In this document: positions 7,262-13,849 of the stretch, in pieces
Numbering within the stretch: position 1 is the stretch's first letter
How the letters are laid out: every line of letters starts with the position of its first letter
Origin: an uncultured Spirochaetales bacterium
GTDB lineage: Bacteria; Spirochaetota; Spirochaetia; Sphaerochaetales; Sphaerochaetaceae
Direction of reading: 5' to 3'
Assembly (NCBI GenBank): GCA_934276695.1
Contig: CAKQTF010000013.1
Span: 1-13,849, forward strand
Length of the DNA: 13,849 bases
Translations under genes and position numbers: made by a program
The notes under the pieces: model-generated
Seen by the model: only the letters and a program-made list of their open reading frames with translations
Databases searched by the model: none
Told to the model about the DNA's origin: nothing

Positions 7262-8011
7262 ATGATTATACCTGGAGTTGTCAGTGCTACCTTCAAGGGG
7301 AGGCCAGTTGAAGAGGTCCTTGATATTGCTTCTGCAGCAGGCCTCTCTGCAATCGAGTGGAGTGAGAACCATCATATCCCAAGGGGTGACTTGGAATATG
7401 CAAAAAAGGCAGCAGATCTAACTCGCGAGCGTGGCCTGAAGATTGCTGGATATGGTTCCTACTACCGTCTTGGACAGAATATGGACATCCGTCCGAGTCT
7501 TGAGACGGCGGTTGCCATGGGTACCGATAATGTACGTATCTGGGCGGGCAGTAAGTCATCTAGGGAACTTACAGATGATGAAAGAGCTGGACTCCTCTCA
7601 GAGCTTAAGGATGCTGTCGGATTAGCCAGCCAATATGGTGTTGTTCTCAATCTGGAATGGCATAAGAATACACTGACAGATGAGAACCAGTCAGGATTTG
7701 ATACGCTGAAGGCCATTTCAAGTCCTAATCTCCGCACGCTCTGGCAGCCAACGCAGGCTTTGTCTTTTGCAGAGAGGGCAGAGGGACTGGAGATGATTCT
7801 TCCATATCTGTCATATCTTCATGTATATTACTGGGATAAGACCGGGAGAAGGCCTTTTTCAGAAGGAATTGAGCATTGGAAGACTTATTTTTCCAAACTT
7901 GATAAACAGAAGGAATATTATGCTCTTCTGGAGTTCGTTCTTGGGGATTCCATTGAGCAGTTCAATAAAGATGCAGAGGCTCTGAAAGACCTGCTGCGAA
8001 AAGGAGTTTGA
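7262..8011 (+). CDS. Sugar phosphate isomerase/epimerase-like TIM-barrel protein (xylose isomerase-like/AP_endonuc_2)
   Basis: A 249-residue cytoplasmic TIM barrel of the AP endonuclease 2/xylose isomerase-like superfamily, which includes hexulose epimerases, IolE/IolI and the 3-keto-glycoside-cleaving lyases. Likely metal ligands are E132 (LNLEWH), H187 (LHVYYWD) and E224 (ALLEFV). The position usually held by Asp or His after the next strand reads L-W-Q-P with Q162, so the metal set may be E/Q/H/E. At 249 residues it is slightly short for the family (about 260-290) but complete. ATG at 7262 follows AAAGGG inside the end of the permease gene by 7 bases. The stop codon is 2 bases before the next start, indicating strong coupling. 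Together with the Gfo/Idh/MocA enzyme downstream it could epimerise, isomerise or beta-eliminate a keto-sugar. The exact reaction cannot be read from sequence. Confidence 0.85.
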   Translation: MIIPGVVSATFKGRPVEEVLDIASAAGLSAIEWSENHHIPRGDLEYAKKAADLTRERGLKIAGYGSYYRLGQNMDIRPSLETAVAMGTDNVRIWAGSKSSRELTDDERAGLLSELKDAVGLASQYGVVLNLEWHKNTLTDENQSGFDTLKAISSPNLRTLWQPTQALSFAERAEGLEMILPYLSYLHVYYWDKTGRRPFSEGIEHWKTYFSKLDKQKEYYALLEFVLGDSIEQFNKDAEALKDLLRKGV

Positions 8012-8013
8012 GT

Positions 8014-9243
8014 ATGGCTGACATGCATATTGATTGTTTTGATATGATCAATCCGTTTGTTATCGCTTCCAGTCCGGCAACAAGAGGGGCCGACAATGTT
8101 ATAAAGAGCTCTGCTTGTAAGCCAGGTGCTATCACAATGAGGAATTTTGGCCATGGCATGGGCGGTGGCGGTTTCTTCTATCCAAGTTTTGATGCTGTGA
8201 TCAAAGGGCAGCCAGCCTTCCATTCTCATGCTGTAGGAAACCAGCTTGCTGATAAGATTGCTTCTCTTGATGAATACTGTGAAGAGGTCAGAAGAGCACG
8301 CAAGGATATGTATCCAGAGACAAAGCTGTGGGCTTCTGTTGGACATTACCATGATATTGAGAAGTACCCGGATTGGAAGAAGAGGTGGGTGACTGAAGCA
8401 AAAGAAGTCGTAAACGCTGGTGCTGATGCAATCGAGCTTCATTTCAATACTCCTGGTGTTGCAACTGCTTCAGATAGACAGTTCAATTATTATCAGCTTG
8501 TAGAGACCTGCACAAAAATGATAAAGGCAGCTGTTCCAGGTACTCCAGTAATGGTAAAGCTTGCAGTTGAGGACATAGACTGTCTGACTTCCATTCGCCG
8601 TGCTGTCGCAGCAGGTGCCGATGCTGTTGGTCCAACTGCTAGATGGAAGGCTTTCTACTTTGATCTTGACTGGCAGACAACACAGCCTCGTCCAGGTGCT
8701 GGTTACGGTGGAACACAGGCTAATCCTTTAGTCTGTTTTGAAGTTGCTGATGCCAGAAGCCGTGGAATCACAATCCCTATGTATGCTGGTGGTGGAGTCT
8801 TCTCATATGATCAGGCCCTTCGCTATATCATGGCTGGTTCTGAAATGGTCCAGCTCGGAGCTCTTGCATGCTCTGGGGGCATCAAGCAGTGTGCACATCT
8901 CATGAAGCAGTGCTCTGATTGGATGGACAAGAATGGCTATGCTTCTGTTAAGGATCTGCAGGGGGAGGCTCTTAAGCTTTTCAATATGCCAGAGAGCTTC
9001 GCAAAGGAAAGACAGAAAAAACTTGGTGAAGCATACCGTGTGCGTAAGGTTGACCAGGATAAGTGCATAGGCTGTGGCCGCTGTGAGGATGTCTGCTGGT
9101 ATAAGGGCATTGCTCTTGATGGAAGGAAGGCTCAGAAGACTGAGAATTGCATCGGCTGTGGTTATTGTTTCCAGGTATGTCCTACAAAGGCTCTGGAAGT
9201 AGATGCTGCAGGTATCCTGAAATCTGCATTTAAGGAGTGTTGA
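8014..9243 (+). CDS. PreA/dihydroorotate dehydrogenase-like FMN protein with two C-terminal 4Fe-4S clusters
   Basis: A 409-residue cytoplasmic flavoprotein. Residues 1 to about 335 form a dihydroorotate/dihydropyrimidine dehydrogenase-type FMN barrel (NPFVIASSPATRG; VMVKLAVED; PMYAGGGVFSYDQALRYIMAGSEMVQLG in separate strands). The tail is a bacterial ferredoxin domain with cysteines 351/354/357/361 and 379/382/385/389, predicted to hold two 4Fe-4S clusters. In PreA and class 1 dihydroorotate dehydrogenases a catalytic Cys lies in N-x-S-C-P; here the strand reads F-N-T-P-G (N145-G148) with no Cys, so pyrimidine chemistry is unlikely. The ATG at 8014 is chosen because AAGGAG (8001-8006) is 7 bases upstream; a TTG at 8008 would be one base from that site. 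The neighbours are all sugar genes and no PreT partner is present. It may carry electrons between NAD(P)H-independent flavoproteins of the locus or reduce a sugar-derived C=C bond; both are inference. Confidence 0.85.
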   Translation: MADMHIDCFDMINPFVIASSPATRGADNVIKSSACKPGAITMRNFGHGMGGGGFFYPSFDAVIKGQPAFHSHAVGNQLADKIASLDEYCEEVRRARKDMYPETKLWASVGHYHDIEKYPDWKKRWVTEAKEVVNAGADAIELHFNTPGVATASDRQFNYYQLVETCTKMIKAAVPGTPVMVKLAVEDIDCLTSIRRAVAAGADAVGPTARWKAFYFDLDWQTTQPRPGAGYGGTQANPLVCFEVADARSRGITIPMYAGGGVFSYDQALRYIMAGSEMVQLGALACSGGIKQCAHLMKQCSDWMDKNGYASVKDLQGEALKLFNMPESFAKERQKKLGEAYRVRKVDQDKCIGCGRCEDVCWYKGIALDGRKAQKTENCIGCGYCFQVCPTKALEVDAAGILKSAFKEC

Positions 9244-9244
9244 G

Positions 9245-10375
9245 ATGTCAGTCAGAGTTCTTCTTTGCGGCATGGGCGGTTATGGCGAGAACTATGTGAA
9301 GGAATATCTCTCAAGGGATGTCCTTGGTTCAGAGCTTGTTGCGATTGCCGATCCATTTGCCAAGAAAAGTCCTCTTTTTGAAGAGGTACAGAAGAAGGGC
9401 ATTCCTATTTATGGATCTCCTGAGGAGTTCTTTGCCTCCAATAAAGTGGACTTGACTATCATTTCTTCGCCTATTCACACTCATTATCCTTATGTGATGC
9501 TGGCACTTGAGAATGGCAGCAATGTCCTGACTGAGAAGCCTGTATGCTTTGATGAATCGCAGATTGATGCCATGGAAGCGAAGAGCCGTGAGACAGGCCT
9601 TTTTGTGGCTGTTGGCTACCAGCTCTGCTTCTCCCGTGATGTCATCGCATTGAAAAAGGATATACTTGCCGGCCTATACGGAAGGCCTGTCCGATTCAAG
9701 ACCCTGCGCCTTATGAGACGCAACGACATCTATTATGCCAGATCTAACTGGGCAGGCGCTGTGCTTTGCCATGGAGAGAAGGTTTTCGACTCACCGTTCA
9801 CTAATGCCTGTGCCCATCAGTATCAGAATATGGTATTCCTTCTCGGAAAGGCTATGGATGAGAGTGCTGTCAGTATTAGCTGTGAAGGCTCTCTCATCAG
9901 GGTCCGCCCGACAATCACAAATTGTGATACAGCTATCCTTAAGTTCGTGACAGCTGAAGGTACAGAGCTCTATTACTATGCTTCCCATGCAGTGGATGAG
10001 GTCAAGGTCGGTCCATGGAGCTACTATGAATTTGACGGTGGCTATGTAGAGGGAGTTGCGAATGGCTTTGTCGGGCATCTCGCGGATGGAAGAGTTATTG
10101 ATTATACTGGGCTTGACAAGGGAGAACGCTTGGAAAAGCTCTGGGAGTCAGTCCGCTGCATAGAAGAGGGCAGGGAGCCTATCTGCACACTGAAGACTGC
10201 CCGTGAGCATACTCATGCTGTGCTTCTTGCCCAGGCACGCGGTGTTGTTGATATGACTTCCCATGGTGTAGTCAGAAAAGACGACAGCGGCAGTGTCTAT
10301 TACACAATCCCCGGCTTAGGAAAGGCTCTTCAGGATGCCTATTCTGCCTGGACTACAGAATTGAATCTTATTTGA
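9245..10375 (+). CDS. Gfo/Idh/MocA-family NAD(P)-dependent sugar dehydrogenase
   Basis: A 376-residue cytoplasmic oxidoreductase with the family's two-domain plan. The Rossmann motif is G9-x-G11-x2-G14, with an acidic residue after the second strand (AIADP, D36) favouring NAD(H). The conserved E97-K98-P99 follows the fourth strand. In the catalytic domain, DSPFTNACAHQYQN carries H191 and N195, where relatives have the D/N-x3-H/K catalytic residues. Family members oxidise or reduce one hydroxyl of a sugar, inositol or glycoside, often at C3, sometimes with tightly bound NAD as internal redox shuttle. ATG at 9245 is one base after the previous stop and 7 bases after AAGGAG (9232-9237). Beside an isomerase-like TIM barrel, C3 oxidation to allow elimination or epimerisation is a plausible job. 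The next gene follows after 27 bases. Confidence 0.9.
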   Translation: MSVRVLLCGMGGYGENYVKEYLSRDVLGSELVAIADPFAKKSPLFEEVQKKGIPIYGSPEEFFASNKVDLTIISSPIHTHYPYVMLALENGSNVLTEKPVCFDESQIDAMEAKSRETGLFVAVGYQLCFSRDVIALKKDILAGLYGRPVRFKTLRLMRRNDIYYARSNWAGAVLCHGEKVFDSPFTNACAHQYQNMVFLLGKAMDESAVSISCEGSLIRVRPTITNCDTAILKFVTAEGTELYYYASHAVDEVKVGPWSYYEFDGGYVEGVANGFVGHLADGRVIDYTGLDKGERLEKLWESVRCIEEGREPICTLKTAREHTHAVLLAQARGVVDMTSHGVVRKDDSGSVYYTIPGLGKALQDAYSAWTTELNLI

Positions 10376-10402
10376 ATTTATAACCAAAAAAGGAGATAAA
10401 TT

Positions 10403-11953
10403 ATGAAGAAAGTTTTACTTATTGCTTTAGCTATCATGACTATTGCAATTCCTGTCTTCGCTCAGGGCACACAGGAGACTGCAAAAGCATCCAATGGTCC
10501 AGCAAAGCTCACCTACTGGGCTCCGATGAGCTCAAAGATCAAGAACGTCAATGACTTCTCTGAGCTTCCGTATTGGCAGGAAGTCATGAAGAGAACGAAC
10601 ACAGAGATTGAGTTCACAAATGTTTCCTCTGAGAATAAGATTCTCAGCGAGCAGTTCTCTATTCTCCAGGTTTCAAGTGATCTTCCAGATATCGTTGAGT
10701 ACAAGTGGGCATCATATGTAGGCGGTCCTCAGAGTGCTATTGATGATGGCTTTATCATTCCGCTCAATGATGTTTTCGAGAAGTACTGCCCAAACATCAC
10801 AAAGTTCCTCAATGAGCATCCTGATATTGCAAAGGCATGTTCTACGGATGATGGCACTTACTATTGCTTCCCATTCATCAGAGGTTATGGCTATGAGAAT
10901 AACACGCTTCTCTTCTCTGAAGGTCCAGTCTACAGAATGGACATCCTCAAGTCATTAGGCTTTGATAAGGCTCCTGAAACAGCAGAAGAGCTCTATAACG
11001 TTCTTGTTGCAATCAAGAATGCTGGTGTTGTAGAGATCCCAATGTCTATCAGGCCAGAGCACCTCAGCAGATTCTTTGCTCCAGCATTTGATTCCTGGGA
11101 TGACTGGTATGTTGAGGATGGTGTAGTCAAGCACGGTTACCTCGAGCACAACAGATATGACTACCTTGCTTTCCTGCATAAGATTTATGCTGAAGGCCTG
11201 CTCGACAACGACTACATGTCTGTTAATAAGAACGGCATGAACTCAATGTTCCTCTCTGGCAAGATTGCTATCGGCTACAATCCTGGCTCTCTGATTGCTA
11301 CTGCAGTGAAGTCTATTGAAAACGCTGAGATTTCTTCTGCAAAGCCGCTCTCAAAGGTTGCTGGAACAAATTCAAAGTTTGCTAAGATGAATACTGTTTA
11401 TGATACAGCTGCATCTTCTTCTGCTGCTATCACAACAAGCTGCAAGAATGTTGAAGCTGCTGCAAGGCTTCTTGACTACGCTTATAGTGAAGAAGGCCAT
11501 CTCCTTGCTAACTTCGGTATTGAGGGTGTTACATATACAATGGTAGACGGTTACCCGACATACACAGATTTCGTAAATTCGAACAAGGATGATGTCATGG
11601 CTAAGTACATGAGGTGTGCTACAAATGGTCCAATGGTACAGGATCCAAGATATATCGAGCAGTACTACGATACACCGGAGCAGTCTGAGGCTCTCAAGCT
11701 TTGGGCTCAGACAGACTATGGTAAGTACATGCTTCCTACTGTATCTATTTCATCTGAAGACAGTGCAAAGGTTGCTTCTGTAATCAATAAGGTAAAGACT
11801 TTTGCTGAGGAGATGGAGACAAAGTTCATCACTGGTGCCATCGAGCTCAATGAAAAGACATTTGCAGATTACCAGGCTCAGCTCCGTGCATTCGGTCTTG
11901 AGGATATAGTACCTATATATCAGAAGGCTTACGAAGCATATCTTGCAAAATAA
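10403..11953 (+). CDS. Extracellular solute-binding protein of the sugar ABC transporter (LplA-like, family 1)
   Basis: A 516-residue periplasmic binding protein, normal for the long LplA/LipO-type receptors that accompany LplB/YtcP permeases. Residues 1-20 are a classic signal peptide (MKK, hydrophobic core, V-F-A cleavage before Q21-G-T-Q-E). There is no lipobox Cys, so the mature protein should be soluble in the periplasm, which implies a diderm cell; Gram-positive relatives are lipoproteins. The mature start (LTYWAPMSSK) and a central PMSIRPEHLSRFFAPAF stretch fit the family. AGGAG (10391-10395) lies 7 bases before ATG. The gene is placed after the catabolic enzymes and not before the permeases, and is followed by a strong hairpin. 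Aromatic residues (many W and Y) suggest sugar stacking, but the ligand cannot be identified. An acidic oligosaccharide is inferred from the lyase downstream. Confidence 0.93.
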   Translation: MKKVLLIALAIMTIAIPVFAQGTQETAKASNGPAKLTYWAPMSSKIKNVNDFSELPYWQEVMKRTNTEIEFTNVSSENKILSEQFSILQVSSDLPDIVEYKWASYVGGPQSAIDDGFIIPLNDVFEKYCPNITKFLNEHPDIAKACSTDDGTYYCFPFIRGYGYENNTLLFSEGPVYRMDILKSLGFDKAPETAEELYNVLVAIKNAGVVEIPMSIRPEHLSRFFAPAFDSWDDWYVEDGVVKHGYLEHNRYDYLAFLHKIYAEGLLDNDYMSVNKNGMNSMFLSGKIAIGYNPGSLIATAVKSIENAEISSAKPLSKVAGTNSKFAKMNTVYDTAASSSAAITTSCKNVEAAARLLDYAYSEEGHLLANFGIEGVTYTMVDGYPTYTDFVNSNKDDVMAKYMRCATNGPMVQDPRYIEQYYDTPEQSEALKLWAQTDYGKYMLPTVSISSEDSAKVASVINKVKTFAEEMETKFITGAIELNEKTFADYQAQLRAFGLEDIVPIYQKAYEAYLAK

Positions 11954-11975
11954 GAGCTATATAGAATACTGAAAT

Positions 11976-12007
11976 ATTCAGGACAGTCCTTCGTGGCTGT
12001 CCTGAAT
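11976..12007 (+). other. Intercistronic RNA hairpin after the binding-protein gene
   Basis: ATTCAGGACAG (11976-11986) and CTGTCCTGAAT (11997-12007) form a perfect 11-base-pair stem with a 10-base loop; two further C-G pairs can form in the loop around TTCGT with one bulged T. It begins 23 bases after the binding-protein stop. No T-run follows (the next bases are GCAGTCTAAAAAATAC), so it is not a standard intrinsic terminator. A 3' stabiliser that keeps binding-protein mRNA abundant relative to flanking genes, or a partial attenuator before the lyase gene, is more likely. Confidence 0.7.
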
Positions 12008-12043
12008 GCAGTCTAAAAAATACAATCTAATCTGAGGTTATCA

Positions 12044-13849
12044 ATGAATTATACGGAAAATCTAATTGAACTCCTGGATATGGAGAACCCTGCCATCAAA
12101 AGCATGGGAGAAGTTACAGGTGCTAAACTGCTTGACTATTATAGGAACAGAGAGAAGCCTGTTTATCTGTTTTCGATTAAGGATGCAGAAGGCCTTAAGG
12201 ACGACCAGATTCTGGAAGATGCAGAGAAGGTCATGAACCATGATATCTTTGGATATAAGTTCAATGGCCCGATTGATTGGATGTTTAACCCGACAACTGA
12301 GACAAGCCGCGATAACGAATGGAGCTGGTCTCTTTTCCGTACGCTTTATTGGCAGCCTCTTGCCAGGGCATATGCTCTGACTAAGGATGAGAGGTACACA
12401 AGGGAGTTCATTGCGGAGATGCATTCCTTCAGGAAAGCATGGCCTGCTGATGAATTCATCAAAGACTTCACTTTTGTCTCTAAGCAGCCATTCCCTGGAA
12501 CTGCCTGGAGGACAATCGAAACAGGAATCCGTGTCTATACTACCTGGCTTCCGGTCTTTGAGATCTTCCGGCATTCGCATGTATGGACAGAAGAAGATCT
12601 TTCATCCTTCCTCCTCGGCATCCGTGATCATGCGCTCTTCCTGATGGGGCATTATTCCAACCATAACAGATCTTCCAACTGGCTCAGTATGGAGACAAGT
12701 GCCCTATTGCAGATTGCAATCATGTTCCCTGAATTCAAGGAATCAAAGGAATGGTTCAATACTGCATATGGCCGTGTGATGCATGAAGTCCGCTTCTGCT
12801 TCAGTGACAATGGAATACATATGGAGAAGACTCCTGTTTATCACATGGTTGCGTCGATTGCATTTGCTCAGGCCCTGGATATGTGCCGTCTCAATAACAT
12901 ATTTGTGCCTGATTATGCATGGGAGTGCATAAGAAGGAGCGCACTCTATATCTGCTCACTCATTAAGCCGGATCTTTCAACTCCGATGATCGGAGATGCA
13001 GATAGGGATGATCTGACCACACGCAGGGCCGATACTTCCATCTATGAAGGCATGAACCTCTCATTCTTCCCTCAGGATCTCAATGAGCTGAGAGCCTATA
13101 TGAAGTGGATGTATGAATTATTCGGGGATGAGGAATTCCTTTATTTCGCTACTCTGCGCAAGGAAGGAAAGGAGCCTGAGCAGAAGGATTACAAGTACAG
13201 CGAAGAAGGTGTTTATGTTGTCAGGACCGGCTGGGATAGCAAGGCAGACTACCTCTGCACACATTCTACACAGCTGGAGCTTGGAGAACGCTCCACACAT
13301 AGCCACAATGATTCCATGCATGCTGAAGTGACGTTAAAGGGCGAGGATATCCTTGTTGACTGTGGCCGCTACATCTACCGCTCATCTGTCTGGAAGGACT
13401 GGAGAGCCTACTTTGTCTCAGCTCTTGCTCATAACACACTCTACGTTGATGATCATGAGATGGGTGAGATCAAGGGCGTCGATAGAAGAAGGAATGTCCG
13501 TGCTCTATGCCATTATTTCGGCGAGGAAGCTGGCTTGAAGATTATTGATCTCTCCCATAACGGCTATGCATATCTTCCGGATCCGGTCTTCCATAGAAGA
13601 AAGCTGATTCTGGTCCCGGATTCAGTTGTTGTTCTTGTAGATTATGTTGAAGGTCCTGCAAATGATAACCATGATTTCCGTCTGATGTATAACTTCAATA
13701 CAACTGATGTAAAGCTCGAGGGCCAGCATGTTGACTATGTCTCTAAGCATGGTGTCGGATTTGAAATGGACTTCACTTCCAATGTTGGCTTCAAGTCCTC
13801 TTTCCTCTGTGGCAGCGAAGATCCGAAGGGTGGCTGGATCAGCTATGGC
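12044..13849 (+). CDS. Heparinase II/III-family polysaccharide/oligosaccharide lyase, C-terminus cut off
   Basis: The first 602 residues of a heparinase II/III-type lyase (PL12/15/17/21-like (alpha/alpha) toroid plus beta-sandwich), open at the window end. These enzymes cleave uronic-acid glycosidic bonds by beta-elimination, leaving a 4,5-unsaturated uronyl end. The helical domain covers about residues 1-370. It has N206-H207-N208...N212-W213, where the family keeps substrate-neutralising Asn/His, and Y266-H267 (PVYH) at the usual catalytic Tyr region. The second domain starts near residue 400 with H419-S-H421-N-D423, G-x-D-I-L-V-D-C-G and A-H463-N-T-L-Y-V, the hallmark Hepar_II_III signature. 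GAGG lies about 7 bases before ATG at 12044. There is no signal peptide and an in-frame stop lies at 12014, so the enzyme is predicted cytoplasmic and would act on imported oligosaccharides, like exolytic PL15 alginate lyase. Whether the substrate is heparan-like, alginate-like or another uronate polymer is not decidable here. Confidence 0.9.
   Translation, partial: MNYTENLIELLDMENPAIKSMGEVTGAKLLDYYRNREKPVYLFSIKDAEGLKDDQILEDAEKVMNHDIFGYKFNGPIDWMFNPTTETSRDNEWSWSLFRTLYWQPLARAYALTKDERYTREFIAEMHSFRKAWPADEFIKDFTFVSKQPFPGTAWRTIETGIRVYTTWLPVFEIFRHSHVWTEEDLSSFLLGIRDHALFLMGHYSNHNRSSNWLSMETSALLQIAIMFPEFKESKEWFNTAYGRVMHEVRFCFSDNGIHMEKTPVYHMVASIAFAQALDMCRLNNIFVPDYAWECIRRSALYICSLIKPDLSTPMIGDADRDDLTTRRADTSIYEGMNLSFFPQDLNELRAYMKWMYELFGDEEFLYFATLRKEGKEPEQKDYKYSEEGVYVVRTGWDSKADYLCTHSTQLELGERSTHSHNDSMHAEVTLKGEDILVDCGRYIYRSSVWKDWRAYFVSALAHNTLYVDDHEMGEIKGVDRRRNVRALCHYFGEEAGLKIIDLSHNGYAYLPDPVFHRRKLILVPDSVVVLVDYVEGPANDNHDFRLMYNFNTTDVKLEGQHVDYVSKHGVGFEMDFTSNVGFKSSFLCGSEDPKGGWISYG

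Noticed and set aside
8008..8013. TTG start for the PreA-like gene
   Set aside because: The AAGGAG at 8001-8006 is only one base away from this TTG but is 7 bases from the ATG at 8014.
7918..8442. 174-residue minus-strand frame across the isomerase and PreA-like genes
   Set aside because: It is antisense to two well-supported coupled genes and its composition (rich in S, C, H) is typical of shadow translation.
11976..12025. Rho-independent terminator after the binding-protein gene
   Set aside because: The stem is strong but no T-run follows on the plus strand, and on the minus strand the sequence past the stem is only loosely T-rich.
12062..12580. 172-residue minus-strand frame inside the lyase gene
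   Set aside because: It lies entirely antisense to a gene with clear heparinase II/III signatures and has no recognisable domain.

Overview
This window is a divergently transcribed carbohydrate-utilisation locus. It probably comes from an anaerobic, gut-type diderm bacterium. The solute-binding protein starts with a plain signal peptide ending VFA|QGTQE, a style I associate with Spirochaetota (Sphaerochaeta or Treponema relatives). Base composition looks moderate, and most genes have clear AAGGAG-type ribosome sites. The phylum is an inference, not a demonstration. No rRNA, tRNA, mobile element or CRISPR array is visible.

Left arm (minus strand, 4927 down to 1): four tightly spaced oxidoreductase genes with gaps of 15, 19 and 36 bases. 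In transcription order they are a short-chain dehydrogenase, a large FAD protein of the fumarate reductase/L-aspartate oxidase fold, an Old Yellow Enzyme-family flavoprotein with a 4Fe-4S cysteine motif but no C-terminal NAD(P)H domain, and a YiaK-like 2,3-diketo-L-gulonate reductase cut by the window edge.

Centre (4928-5400): a 473-base divergent control region. Its left half has inverted repeats, and its right half is AT-rich with a promoter-like pair and an operator-like inverted repeat.

Right arm (plus strand, 5401 to the end): two LplB/YtcP-type sugar ABC permeases, a sugar-phosphate isomerase/epimerase-like TIM barrel, a PreA-like FMN/two-4Fe-4S protein, a Gfo/Idh/MocA dehydrogenase, the periplasmic binding protein, and a heparinase II/III-family lyase cut by the window edge. 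Gaps are 1-27 bases up to the binding protein. A 90-base gap with a strong hairpin then precedes the lyase.

Working model (inference): an acidic oligosaccharide or glycoside is captured in the periplasm and imported by the permeases, using an ATPase encoded elsewhere. It is then cut in the cytoplasm by the lyase, which has no signal peptide. The product is processed by an unusually large redox set: three pyridine-nucleotide dehydrogenases, three flavoproteins and two predicted Fe-S proteins. No GH88/GH105 unsaturated-uronyl hydrolase, kinase, aldolase or regulator is visible here. The pairing of a polysaccharide lyase with ene-reductase-type flavoproteins is the most interesting aspect. It may be a reductive route for unsaturated or 3-keto sugar intermediates, or a pathway for glycoconjugates with a reducible aglycone.
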